Positions 1 through 6,902 of a DNA stretch of 32,792 nt are shown in pieces. Numbering within the stretch: the stretch's first letter is position 1; every line of letters starts with the position of its first letter. Made by a program: the position numbers and the translations under genes. Source of the DNA: Clostridiales bacterium. Lineage in GTDB: Bacteria > Bacillota_A > Clostridia > Saccharofermentanales > Saccharofermentanaceae. The DNA lies in NCBI GenBank assembly GCA_017649745.1, contig JAGCGE010000281.1, positions 1 through 32,792 on the forward strand, in the 5' to 3' direction. The notes beneath the pieces are model-generated. The model was not told where the DNA came from. It made no database searches and saw only the letters and a list, made by a program, of their open reading frames with translations.

Positions 1-143
1 ACACTAGGTTCATATTTAATATAGAGCCTAATCGCAATTTGGTCAAGAACTTTTTTTCCAATTTACAACTATTTAAGATACAGTTTACAAATCGTTCAAA
101 GAAAAAAATCGTAAATGAAAATTGCTTTTTGGGTGTTGTCCGT

Positions 144-464
144 TTATAGAATAGCCTTCATTAGGAGCTCAACAGCCAGGGTGCCTGCGCAGGCGCCAAC
201 AGCGACTACAAGGAGGCTTCGGTTCCTGAATGCAAGTACTAAAGCGACGACTGTTCCGGCTGCTGCCGAGTAGATCGATCCGGTGCAATAAAAAATGCCT
301 GGAAATGTCATCGCCGAAAGAACAGTATAAGGAATATATTCGAAAAAAGCTTTGATCCTTGGATTGGAGATCTTTTTTCTGAACAGAACAAAAGGGATCA
401 TCCTTATCAGGTAGGTGGTTACAGCCATAACTGCAAGATAAATAAAGAACTTGGTATTAGGCAT
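144..464 (-). CDS. azlD: AzlD-like branched-chain amino-acid transport protein
   Basis: This is a 106-residue, very hydrophobic protein with about four membrane helices, the usual size and character of AzlD, the small subunit of the AzlCD exporter of branched-chain amino acids and analogues. The N-terminal part carries the family-like pattern of a helix ending in TYLIRMIPFVLFRK, followed by a short basic loop. Its start lies 8 bases inside the end of the upstream azlC gene, so translational coupling is likely. The function rests on size, hydrophobicity pattern and the azlC neighbour. The transported substrate cannot be read from the sequence. Confidence 0.85.
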   Translation of the reverse strand: MPNTKFFIYLAVMAVTTYLIRMIPFVLFRKKISNPRIKAFFEYIPYTVLSAMTFPGIFYCTGSIYSAAAGTVVALVLAFRNRSLLVVAVGACAGTLAVELLMKAIL

Positions 465-1191
465 CAGCGTTCACCTCCGTTTTCGAGAGGGGGAGGAAAA
501 GAGCTCCTATAAGAGCCGCAACGACAGCACTGATGATATACATGAATCCTGAAGACAGGAATGAGAAGAAATCCACATAATAGAGCAGGACGGATATTGC
601 GACTGAAATGGCGCTTACGATAGCTACCTGGTACTTCTTACGAGCGACAGGCAGAACGATCGCGATGAACATGCCGTAGATTCCGATCGAGAGAGAATCG
701 ATAAGGAAAGCGGGAAGTACGCTTCCTATGAGAGCTCCCAGAGCTGTGCCGAGCGTCCAGCCGAATAAAGGAAGTACCATGAGACCGGCGAAATACTTGC
801 GGCTGAAACTGTCGCCGTGACCCATAGCCACACCGAATATCTCGTCTGTTATTCCGAAAGACAGAAAGATCCTGGAAAGCCAATTAAACGAACTGTCGGC
901 TTTTTGTGACAATGATATCGACATCAGACTGTATCTGACGTTGATGACGAGCTGTGAGACTGCCATCTCAATAAGTCCGCCCGAAGCTGACATAATGCCG
1001 ATACCGGCAACCTGGCCGGCAGAGGTGACATTAGTTAAAGAGATGAGGATAGCCTGCCACCAGCTAAGGCCCATGCTGATCGCGAGTACGCCAAACGAAA
1101 AAGACACGGACAGATAGCCCATGCCGATTGGAAGGCCATGCATAAGACCGGCCTTAAAGTCTGATGATCGAGAATCAGTTTGTCTTGCCAT
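457..1191 (-). CDS. azlC: AzlC family branched-chain amino-acid permease
   Basis: The protein has 244 residues and about seven or eight hydrophobic segments. The N-terminal block GLMHGLPIGMGYLSVSFSFG and the central SFGITDEIFGVA are characteristic of AzlC, the large subunit of the azaleucine and branched-chain amino-acid exporter. The reading frame stays open upstream to 1230, but I place the start at 1191 (MARQTDSRSS) because a GGAG sits about seven bases upstream and the family begins close to this point. The start lies inside the last codons of the preceding lipoprotein gene (17-base overlap) and the end overlaps azlD by 8 bases, so the three genes are probably co-transcribed. Confidence 0.9.
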   Translation of the reverse strand: MARQTDSRSSDFKAGLMHGLPIGMGYLSVSFSFGVLAISMGLSWWQAILISLTNVTSAGQVAGIGIMSASGGLIEMAVSQLVINVRYSLMSISLSQKADSSFNWLSRIFLSFGITDEIFGVAMGHGDSFSRKYFAGLMVLPLFGWTLGTALGALIGSVLPAFLIDSLSIGIYGMFIAIVLPVARKKYQVAIVSAISVAISVLLYYVDFFSFLSSGFMYIISAVVAALIGALFLPLSKTEVNADA

Positions 1192-1735
1192 ACAACTCCG
1201 TGAGTTCGGAGAATGAGAGGTAAAGGTCAAGCGTGTCCGGCTTGGAGATAGGAGTCAAAGTTCCTTCCTTCTCATCTATCGCATAAAGCTCGTTACTTAC
1301 GCATGCATACTTGGAAACTGTACCAAGAGAACCGTCACCAGGGATCGTAGTCCTAACGATAAAAAGAGTAGTGGCATCAACTGCAAAATATTCGTCAACG
1401 TTGCCGCTTCCGTCATCCTTGATGACTTCGAGTGTGCAGGATCTGACTGTATCAGCCTTATTGATACCATCGATATTAGTTACATATGTATATGTACAGG
1501 TATTACCCATTGGAGTATATCCTTCTCCGCTGATCATCTTGATCTCTTCTTTATCATTAGAGAAATAATTGGAATATACTTCATCGAAAACATCCACCTT
1601 GGCCTTGACCTCTTCGTAAGTCAGCCCTTTTGTCTCGTTTATAGTGATCCCTGCCTCTTCAGAGCAAGAAGAAACGGTGAAGATCATAAATACTGCAAGA
1701 ATCGATAAAACAAGATTTCTAAACGCTTTTCTCAT
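1175..1735 (-). CDS. Putative lipoprotein upstream of azlCD
   Basis: The predicted protein has 186 residues. Residues 1-23 form a signal peptide with a basic start (MRKAFRN), a hydrophobic core and a lipobox VSSC that places the lipidated cysteine at residue 24. The mature part is polar, with several predicted beta strands and no family I recognise. A longer frame beginning with TTG at 1768 exists, but the likely promoter -10 box at 1771-1776 would put the transcript start near 1764, inside that extension, so I choose the ATG at 1735. The 3' end overlaps azlC by 17 bases. Linkage to an amino-acid exporter hints at a shared condition of expression but proves no shared function. Confidence 0.75.
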   Translation of the reverse strand: MRKAFRNLVLSILAVFMIFTVSSCSEEAGITINETKGLTYEEVKAKVDVFDEVYSNYFSNDKEEIKMISGEGYTPMGNTCTYTYVTNIDGINKADTVRSCTLEVIKDDGSGNVDEYFAVDATTLFIVRTTIPGDGSLGTVSKYACVSNELYAIDEKEGTLTPISKPDTLDLYLSFSELTELYGKTN

Positions 1736-1770
1736 CAAGGGAATGCTCTCTTTCGGATTATTCGTCAAAG

Positions 1771-1779
1771 ATTATATCA
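1771..1779 (-). promoter_or_regulatory. Extended -10 promoter of the lipoprotein-azlCD operon
   Basis: On the minus strand the sequence reads TGATATAAT, a perfect TATAAT with the TGN extension, about 29 bases upstream of the ATG at 1735 after allowing for the start site. No good -35 box is visible, which is tolerable for an extended -10 promoter. Confidence 0.5.
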
Positions 1780-1796
1780 TATAATGAATATTGAAG

Positions 1797-1825
1797 TTGA
1801 CTTTTTTCTCGAAAGCAAGTAAAAT
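1797..1825 (+). promoter_or_regulatory. Promoter of tRNA-Ser
   Basis: The sequence has TTGACT (1797-1802), a 17-base spacer and TAAAAT (1820-1825). The predicted start lies about 33 bases before the mature tRNA 5' end, as expected for a stable-RNA promoter. Confidence 0.65.
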
Positions 1826-1864
1826 CGTTTGGCAAGTTAAAAAATTGCACGTCAATAGACACTT

Positions 1865-1957
1865 GGAGAAGTCGCCTAGCCTGGTCGAGGGCGCACGACT
1901 GGAAATCGTGTAAACCGCAAAACGGTTTCGAGAGTTCGAATCTCTCCTTCTCCGCCA
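1865..1957 (+). tRNA. tRNA-Ser (anticodon GGA)
   Basis: The seven-base acceptor stem GGAGAAG (1865-1871) pairs with CTTCTCC (1947-1953), followed by discriminator G and an encoded CCA (1955-1957). The anticodon stem CACGA/TCGTG encloses the loop CTGGAAA, giving anticodon GGA (1901-1903), which reads UCC and UCU serine codons. The long variable arm around 1911-1928 (ACCG and CGGT arms) is the class II feature expected of tRNA-Ser, and the T arm contains TTCGAAT. It lies between its own promoter and a rho-independent terminator. Confidence 0.97.
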
Positions 1958-1988
1958 AAACCCGGTAACCTCAGTTATCGGGTTTTTT
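1958..1988 (+). terminator. Rho-independent terminator after tRNA-Ser
   Basis: The stem CCCGGTAAC (1961-1969) pairs with GTTATCGGG (1974-1982) with one G-T pair, flanked by AA and followed by six T. Confidence 0.85.
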
Positions 1989-2031
1989 GTTATGAGATTT
2001 AATGTTACAATTCGTTCGGAGGGTATAACAG

Positions 2032-3012
2032 ATGATTTCTCTTAATGACTATTTATATAACGGTGATACCGTTGCCAAGATATTGCATGTCTACTCGCAG
2101 GATCTTAAGGAAAGCGCGATAAAGAATGACAACAGTGTGGATCTTGCTCACAGCAATTGTCTGATACAGATGTCGGAACTATTGGAACATAATGAGTTCC
2201 TTACTCTGCAGTCTCAGAAACTTCGCGAATTCTATAAATATATGACGGAGAAGTATCCTTTTCTGGCTTTTACCTTCAAGGGAAGGATAAAGTCGCTGAT
2301 CCGTCTTGAAGAGAAGATCAACGGAAATATCGTTGAGTACATTTACGATTATCATTGCCGCACGGGCAGTTTCCCTTCTGAAACTGATATCAAGGAACAG
2401 ATCAGACGCATCAAGGACATGATCGCTTACAGGATCGTTATATCGCTTCCTAAGTGCCATCTGAAGCCGAGTGATGACAGGGAAGAACTGGAGCGTAAAT
2501 ATATCTATGAGATCGCCAATGCTCTTCCGGGTTTTCTGGAAGAACGCGGATTCGAACCTGAAGTATCAGGCCTTGACGGTCAGAGCGACAATATAGATGA
2601 GCAGTACAGAAAGTATTACCGCGATTATATATCTGTTCCGAAAGCATACGACTATCGTTCTTTGCACATCGCGTTCTTCGATATTACTTCTAGAAGCAAT
2701 ATCGAGGTGCAGATAAGAACAAAGACGATGGATGATAATGCTGAGATCGGACCTGCTAATCATCTCGGTTATGAGAAAAGACAGGAGCACGATCGAGCAC
2801 GACGTGAAGCGATACCCGTTGGTGAGAATATCTACTTCGATAATGCTTTTGAACGCGGAATGATCCTTCAGAAATTAGATCTGAGCAAGGTCGATGTGAA
2901 TATGTTCGGTGCAGTCAATAACTCATTAGTTAACGACGGTTGCGGACTATATAGAGGACGACTCATTCTTCCTTATGAGCATCTCTCAAGATTCCAGAAT
3001 GATCTTGTGTGA
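2032..3012 (+). CDS. RelA/SpoT-domain protein, putative small alarmone synthetase
   Basis: The 326-residue protein has a synthetase-type RelA/SpoT domain over roughly residues 75-250. Visible motifs are GRIKS with downstream R and EK (84-95), KDMIAYRIV (128-136; D129 corresponds to the metal-binding aspartate and the usual glycine of DxxGxR is replaced), YDYRSLH (206-212) and EVQIRT (225-230; E225 is the expected second catalytic acid), then AEIGPANH. No HD hydrolase, TGS or ACT domain is present, so by architecture this is a stand-alone synthetase of (p)ppGpp or a related alarmone. It is longer than RelP/RelQ (about 210-260 residues), with an extra helical N-terminus and a C-terminal tail of about 75 residues. 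The start is fixed by CGGAGGG at 2017-2023. It follows the tRNA-Ser terminator. Activity, or a toxin-like role, cannot be decided from sequence. Confidence 0.85.
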   Translation: MISLNDYLYNGDTVAKILHVYSQDLKESAIKNDNSVDLAHSNCLIQMSELLEHNEFLTLQSQKLREFYKYMTEKYPFLAFTFKGRIKSLIRLEEKINGNIVEYIYDYHCRTGSFPSETDIKEQIRRIKDMIAYRIVISLPKCHLKPSDDREELERKYIYEIANALPGFLEERGFEPEVSGLDGQSDNIDEQYRKYYRDYISVPKAYDYRSLHIAFFDITSRSNIEVQIRTKTMDDNAEIGPANHLGYEKRQEHDRARREAIPVGENIYFDNAFERGMILQKLDLSKVDVNMFGAVNNSLVNDGCGLYRGRLILPYEHLSRFQNDLV

Positions 3013-3017
3013 GTGAA

Positions 3018-3051
3018 CAAAAAAACAGCCACCGGTTAGACCGATGGCTGT
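3018..3051 (-). terminator. Rho-independent terminator, mainly for the minus-strand gene
   Basis: ACAGCCA (3025-3031) pairs with TGGCTGT (3045-3051), with an inner CGGT/ACCG stem and one mismatch. Read on the minus strand, the hairpin is followed by a run of seven T, so it best serves the zinc-ribbon gene ending at 3060. It could also slow transcripts from the RelA/SpoT-domain gene. Confidence 0.8.
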
Positions 3052-3059
3052 GTAGTTAT

Positions 3060-3467
3060 TTAATTAATAGGTGGCATCTGATCAGCCGTAACCCTTTCGA
3101 TGATGATCGGATTGACTACGAATCCAAACTTAATACGTGACTTGAGATATACATATCTGTTCTCAGGTGTGATATCGAATTCCGGATCGTTGGTGCTGCT
3201 GCTGAAACTCTGTGTTAAGTGGATCCTGTAATGACCATATGATACAGGGATCCTGATCGTTTCGCCGCTTCCGATATGGCCCAGCGGGATGCCGTTGATA
3301 TAGATTCCGAATCCTACAGCGCATCCGTACATCGAACTTTTACGACATAACTGGATGACTCCGTCCTCCGGAAGAATGAGCTGGGTACCGCATTGACATG
3401 TGGTGTTGCCGGGAATATCTACAACGTTTCCGCATCCCGGACATTTGATTCTAAAATTTTTAGACAT
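3060..3467 (-). CDS. Small zinc-ribbon protein with C-terminal beta domain
   Basis: The 135-residue protein has an N-terminal zinc ribbon with cysteine pairs C9/C12 (CPGC) and C24/C26 (CQC). A mostly beta region follows (about 45-130), including IYINGIPLGHIGSGETIRI, which recalls the small beta domains (PEGA or DUF2846-like) found in surface-linked Firmicute proteins; I cannot assign the domain firmly. There is no signal peptide or membrane segment. The start is set by AAGGAGG at 3472-3478. It lies just downstream of a membrane-protein gene on the same strand and ends at a strong terminator. Confidence 0.7.
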   Translation of the reverse strand: MSKNFRIKCPGCGNVVDIPGNTTCQCGTQLILPEDGVIQLCRKSSMYGCAVGFGIYINGIPLGHIGSGETIRIPVSYGHYRIHLTQSFSSSTNDPEFDITPENRYVYLKSRIKFGFVVNPIIIERVTADQMPPIN

Positions 3468-3521
3468 AGTGCCTCCTTATTCCATTTGCACAATAGTATG
3501 GTCTGTTTATCGACCGAGAAG

Positions 3522-3530
3522 ATTATATCA
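3522..3530 (-). promoter_or_regulatory. Possible extended -10 promoter overlapping an upstream stop codon
   Basis: The minus strand reads TGATATAAT, and the TAA stop of the upstream gene is part of this box. It would start a transcript about 45 bases before the zinc-ribbon gene at 3467. No convincing -35 box is visible. Confidence 0.35.
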
Positions 3531-4881
3531 CTTCAGCAGACTTCTTTCTGCGGCGAAATCTTCTTTTTTCTTTTTTAGCTTCCTTGATCTCTTTTTTGAT
3601 CGGAGTATAATCCCTCAGATCTAAAAGTTCAGCCAGCATCTCTGTCTCAGGCGTATAACGATTGGACATGATGAGCTCCAGATTCCTGTCTTCTGTACGT
3701 ATTCTCAGGAAACGGGTGCACTGCTCATAATATGCGAGCTTGTATTCGTGCTTTTCGCGTAGTTCAGCCCAAGAGATGATATATGGTTTTCTGATCAAAC
3801 GGTTGTATACGATATCGAGCTTATCTCCGTCCTTGATGAACCAAACACGTGAACGTTTTGCAAGTTTAGCAACACCGTGGAACGTATAGACTGACATGGC
3901 GATCTCAGCTGTAGGATAGAGCTTTCTGAGCTTTTTCGGGAACTTCTTTTCGACACGTAAAACAGGTTCCTTGCGCTTGAAGATCTTTCGAAGGATCGTG
4001 AATACATAGACGTCCTTATAGTACTGACAGTTTCGCTTGAGTATCCTGAACAGGAAGACGGCGGCGACAGCCAGATTGACGCAGAGGACAAAGCAGATAA
4101 CAGGCGCGAAGATCATAAGGATGACGAGAATGATGTGAATGATAGCCTTAACTATCTGCCAGATAAGACTCGTACCCTTAACAGGTATCGCTGCAACTAT
4201 TGTTTCCCAGTAGTTCATGCAGGCGCGTATTATATTCGAAAAGATCGTTATGGCGATCAGAGTTACTATCGCAATGATTATGATGAACGCACCAGGTCTA
4301 TGACTGCTTGCGCGTGCCATCATAGGGATCATCAATGAGACGCCTTTCGATCTTGGAGGATCTTTAGCAAGAGCCTCGTTTGTGACGAGAGGTATAAGAG
4401 AAAGGGCGACGTTACTGAGGTTCAGCATAAGCGTGTCGATCTTATCGAGAGATATCTTCTTCGATACCAGTTCTGTTACTGATGTTGAATGAAGAACGAT
4501 AAAGACTACTGCTACGAGAGTGAGGAAAACTGCCGCGTATGGATTAGATACAGGGAGCTTGCCTGCTTCTCTTATGATCGGCACACCGTTCAGAAAATCT
4601 GCGATAGTATTGAAGAATCCTGAATCAGGCGAATAGATCGCAGCGTTTTCGATAGAACCGAGTATCGACAGGATCGCAAGTGTAGCGGTCGGATTTACTG
4701 ATGTTACGACACTTGTTGAGAATACGCCTGCATATGTTGCTAGGGCATATGTGTAATCTGAAGTAGTGAAATCGCTACCTGCTGCAAGGCATACTGCAGG
4801 CATGAGAGCGACACACAGGAGTGCATTGAATAATGCGACTACTATCTTCGATCGAAGATTCTTTTTATCCTTATTCATCAT
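3523..4881 (-). CDS. Uncharacterised multi-pass membrane protein with basic cytoplasmic tail
   Basis: The predicted 452-residue protein begins with a basic stretch and a signal-like helix ending in AVCLAAGS, followed by about five further hydrophobic segments in the first 290 residues. A soluble C-terminal part of about 150 residues follows, finishing in a Lys/Arg-rich tail (KEAKKEKRRFRRRKK). I recognise no family. The frame is open to 4968, but I start at 4881 (MMNKDKK) because GGAGGG lies at 4888-4893 and the candidate promoter at 4921-4949 would initiate downstream of the longer start. The next ATG (4878) is equally possible. It is likely monocistronic or co-expressed with the zinc-ribbon gene 55 bases downstream. 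Confidence 0.75.
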   Translation of the reverse strand: MMNKDKKNLRSKIVVALFNALLCVALMPAVCLAAGSDFTTSDYTYALATYAGVFSTSVVTSVNPTATLAILSILGSIENAAIYSPDSGFFNTIADFLNGVPIIREAGKLPVSNPYAAVFLTLVAVVFIVLHSTSVTELVSKKISLDKIDTLMLNLSNVALSLIPLVTNEALAKDPPRSKGVSLMIPMMARASSHRPGAFIIIIAIVTLIAITIFSNIIRACMNYWETIVAAIPVKGTSLIWQIVKAIIHIILVILMIFAPVICFVLCVNLAVAAVFLFRILKRNCQYYKDVYVFTILRKIFKRKEPVLRVEKKFPKKLRKLYPTAEIAMSVYTFHGVAKLAKRSRVWFIKDGDKLDIVYNRLIRKPYIISWAELREKHEYKLAYYEQCTRFLRIRTEDRNLELIMSNRYTPETEMLAELLDLRDYTPIKKEIKEAKKEKRRFRRRKKSAEVI

Positions 4882-4920
4882 ATTATTCCCTCCATTACCA
4901 ATATTACCTTCCTCGATTGA

Positions 4921-4949
4921 ATAATATCTAAAAATGGACATATGTACAA
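4921..4949 (-). promoter_or_regulatory. Promoter of the uncharacterised membrane-protein gene
   Basis: On the minus strand: TTGTAC (4944-4949), a 17-base spacer and TATTAT (4921-4926). The predicted start near 4914 leaves a leader of about 33 bases before the ATG at 4881. Confidence 0.5.
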
Positions 4950-4950
4950 C

Positions 4951-4992
4951 AAAATAAAAGACCTCCAAAACTGTTGTTTAGCGTTGGAGGTC
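4951..4992 (-). terminator. Rho-independent terminator of the CPBP protease gene
   Basis: The nine-base perfect stem GACCTCCAA (4960-4968) pairs with TTGGAGGTC (4984-4992) around a 15-base loop. On the minus strand it is followed by TTTTATTTT and begins about 25 bases after the protease stop. Confidence 0.85.
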
Positions 4993-5017
4993 GTTTTAAA
5001 TCTGTTTTATGTAGGTA

Positions 5018-6025
5018 TTAAGCAGGAAGCTTAACGGAATCTTTCTTCTTGGAGTATTCCTTTGCGAGAAGGAATGGAAGGAATATAGCTGCGTAGATAA
5101 CTAATGATACGAGAACGGTCTGCCATGTAACTTCTCTGTTAGAACCGTCGCTGCTTAAGAGAGCTCCGCCGATATTGTTGTTCAAGAAGTGGATAGCTGA
5201 AAGAGCCCAGATGTTTCCGTCTGTCTTCATGTATGCCCAAGTAAAGAATGCTGCGAAGGCTACACAACCGATTACCTGCTGGAGGATGCTCTGTAATGCT
5301 GTGTCAGGTGAATAGAAGAAAATGTTGATCGGAAGATGCCACAGTCCCCAGATAACGCCGAGGATGATGATACCTGTTCTCTTGCCGAACTTCTTTTGAA
5401 GGATAGGTCCGAGGAAGTATCTCCATCCGTATTCTTCACCGAAGTAAGGAGTGAACATTACGAAGAGGGAAGGGATAAGAGATGCAAGTGTTAAATACTG
5501 TGATAATCCAAGATTAAGTGACAGATTGATCGCTTCTCCTAACATAAGCTGTTCGATGATGATGCTTCCGAATAAAAGTGCAAAGTATAGAGCTATAAAA
5601 AGAAGAACAACGAGGATCGCTCTGCCCGGCTTCGGGAAGTTAAGACCGTAAGCCTTACGCCTTTCTTTACCTGCTACTCCGAGTGTAATGAGTGATGCTA
5701 TGCTGCTTGCCAAAAAGATCAAAGTTGCAACGCTGACAAGCTTATCTCCGTTGAAGAACAATGCAGCGAAGCAAAGTCCGATCATTACGACTGTTGTCAC
5801 AAGAAAAGTGATGATAAATCCTTTTGGAAGTGCAGGACGGTCCTTGTCCTGCTTTTTCATGAGCAACTGTCCAAGCATAACGCCTGATGCCGGGAGGAAC
5901 ATCCATGTTGCCGTGAATATACCTGTGGTATTTCCAGCTTTAAAAACTATAGCCATGAGTATTCCGAGTAATACAGGGATCGCGAATGCTACGATCGAAA
6001 AGATCCCAATCTGTTTCTTAGTCAT
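5018..6025 (-). CDS. CPBP-family intramembrane protease (CAAX/Abi type)
   Basis: The protein has 335 residues from the chosen start, with about eight membrane helices. The CPBP (Abi, CAAX-processing Rce1-like) signature is complete: EEYGWR at about 197-202, a helix with WGLWHLP whose histidine is near 230, and HFLNNN with histidine near 279 and asparagine near 283. These residues form the glutamate protease active site in the membrane. Bacterial members act in peptide or bacteriocin maturation and immunity, or regulated proteolysis; the substrate here is unknown. Longer starts at 6058 (ATG) and 6070 (TTG) exist. I prefer 6025 (MTKKQIGIF) because AAAGGA precedes it and the family usually starts just before the first helix. 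It ends at a strong terminator. Confidence 0.88.
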   Translation of the reverse strand: MTKKQIGIFSIVAFAIPVLLGILMAIVFKAGNTTGIFTATWMFLPASGVMLGQLLMKKQDKDRPALPKGFIITFLVTTVVMIGLCFAALFFNGDKLVSVATLIFLASSIASLITLGVAGKERRKAYGLNFPKPGRAILVVLLFIALYFALLFGSIIIEQLMLGEAINLSLNLGLSQYLTLASLIPSLFVMFTPYFGEEYGWRYFLGPILQKKFGKRTGIIILGVIWGLWHLPINIFFYSPDTALQSILQQVIGCVAFAAFFTWAYMKTDGNIWALSAIHFLNNNIGGALLSSDGSNREVTWQTVLVSLVIYAAIFLPFLLAKEYSKKKDSVKLPA

Positions 6026-6170
6026 TTCATATACCGTCCTTTTGTTTGATGAATTCATTCTATTCTTCAATGGTTAAGATGACTTCTTGATAAGGTAAAG
6101 AAAAGATTAAGATGTTTCGGCGTATATGTTAGACTACAATTACAGAGATATCTCTGAGAAGGAGGAAGAT

Positions 6171-6794
6171 ATGGGATTATTTAACAAGAAGGAAACTGAT
6201 GAACAGATAGCGAACAGGATCGCTAAGAATGCCGGACATGTAGTAGCGATGTTTAGGGATTACTTTAATACCCCTAAGGGCTTTGATGCGAGGACCGCGC
6301 TGATCTTTACGGCTGCTCTTGCTGGAGTAGCATGTCATGAAGCTGTTAAGGCCGAGAAGGGTACATTCGCAGTCATAACAGATAAGGCAGGAAGGAATTA
6401 CTATTTCGGAGATGATCTGAACAAATATCTTCTTGAAGGAAACCTGAATGTTGTCGGTTTCTGCTCGGTAGTGTCAGGCGTATCAAGAGAAGATGTTATC
6501 GCGATAGTAACAGCTTTCACAAGTTCAGTCGGAAGCGACGGCCTTACCGTATGCGGCTTCGATCCAAAGACACTCTATAATCAGGTCTATAACTGCTGGG
6601 AGGGCATCTATCAGAACATGACTTCGAAATATTGTAAGTCGCCTTCGGAGTGGCCTGTACTTTTCGGAATAGTTGTACAGAATATCCTGATGATCGCTAT
6701 CCAGGCAGGAGCACCAAAAGATGAAGCGGGTAAGATCGCCATCGAGAGTGCTGTTGCTGTTTCCAAGATGGATAAAGATTCATTCTTAAACTGA
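6171..6794 (+). CDS. Uncharacterised 207-residue protein
   Basis: The frame opens at 6126, but the start at 6171 (MGLFNKKETD) has an AGGAGGA site at 6160-6166 and gives a typical short charged N-terminus. The protein is mixed alpha-helical with moderately hydrophobic stretches (around 50-70 and 165-180) that look like buried helices rather than clear membrane spans. No signal peptide or recognisable motif is present. It stands alone, divergent from the protease gene and about 110 bases ahead of the zinc-ribbon paralogue pair. I do not recognise a family. Confidence 0.7.
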   Translation: MGLFNKKETDEQIANRIAKNAGHVVAMFRDYFNTPKGFDARTALIFTAALAGVACHEAVKAEKGTFAVITDKAGRNYYFGDDLNKYLLEGNLNVVGFCSVVSGVSREDVIAIVTAFTSSVGSDGLTVCGFDPKTLYNQVYNCWEGIYQNMTSKYCKSPSEWPVLFGIVVQNILMIAIQAGAPKDEAGKIAIESAVAVSKMDKDSFLN

Positions 6795-6797
6795 TAA

Positions 6798-6823
6798 GTA
6801 ATTGCAAGAGTTCGTGCAATTAC
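6798..6823 (+). repeat. Perfect inverted repeat, terminator-like without T run
   Basis: GTAATTGCA (6798-6806) is exactly complementary to TGCAATTAC (6815-6823) around an eight-base loop, directly after the stop of the preceding gene. It could be a weak terminator or RNA-stabilising hairpin. The absence of a T tract on either side argues against an efficient terminator. Confidence 0.5.
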
Positions 6824-6852
6824 GTTCACTTAATTCCGACATGCGATGCTTG

Positions 6853-6881
6853 TTGAAAATATGTTCATCTATTAGTATATA
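6853..6881 (+). promoter_or_regulatory. Candidate promoter of the zinc-ribbon paralogue pair
   Basis: TTGAAA (6853-6858), a 17-base spacer and TATATA (6876-6881). The predicted start near 6888 coincides with the AGGAGGG ribosome-binding site, so the leader would be only about 15 bases. That is unusually short and lowers confidence. Confidence 0.35.
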
Positions 6882-6902
6882 TCCATCAGGAGGGTTACTG
6901 AT

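Noticed and set aside
1..143. AT-rich region after azlD, searched for a terminator or a plus-strand promoter
   Set aside because: I found no hairpin with a T run and no clear promoter pair; the window edge limits the view.
1758..1958. 66-codon minus-strand frame
   Set aside because: It runs antisense through the whole tRNA-Ser gene and has no ribosome-binding site; it is a chance frame.
5688..6077. 129-codon plus-strand frame
   Set aside because: Antisense to the CPBP protease gene, with no start signal.
6146..6157. Palindrome AGAGATATCTCT upstream of the 207-residue gene
   Set aside because: It is continuous, short and AT-rich, with no promoter placed convincingly around it; it could be a chance restriction-site-like palindrome.
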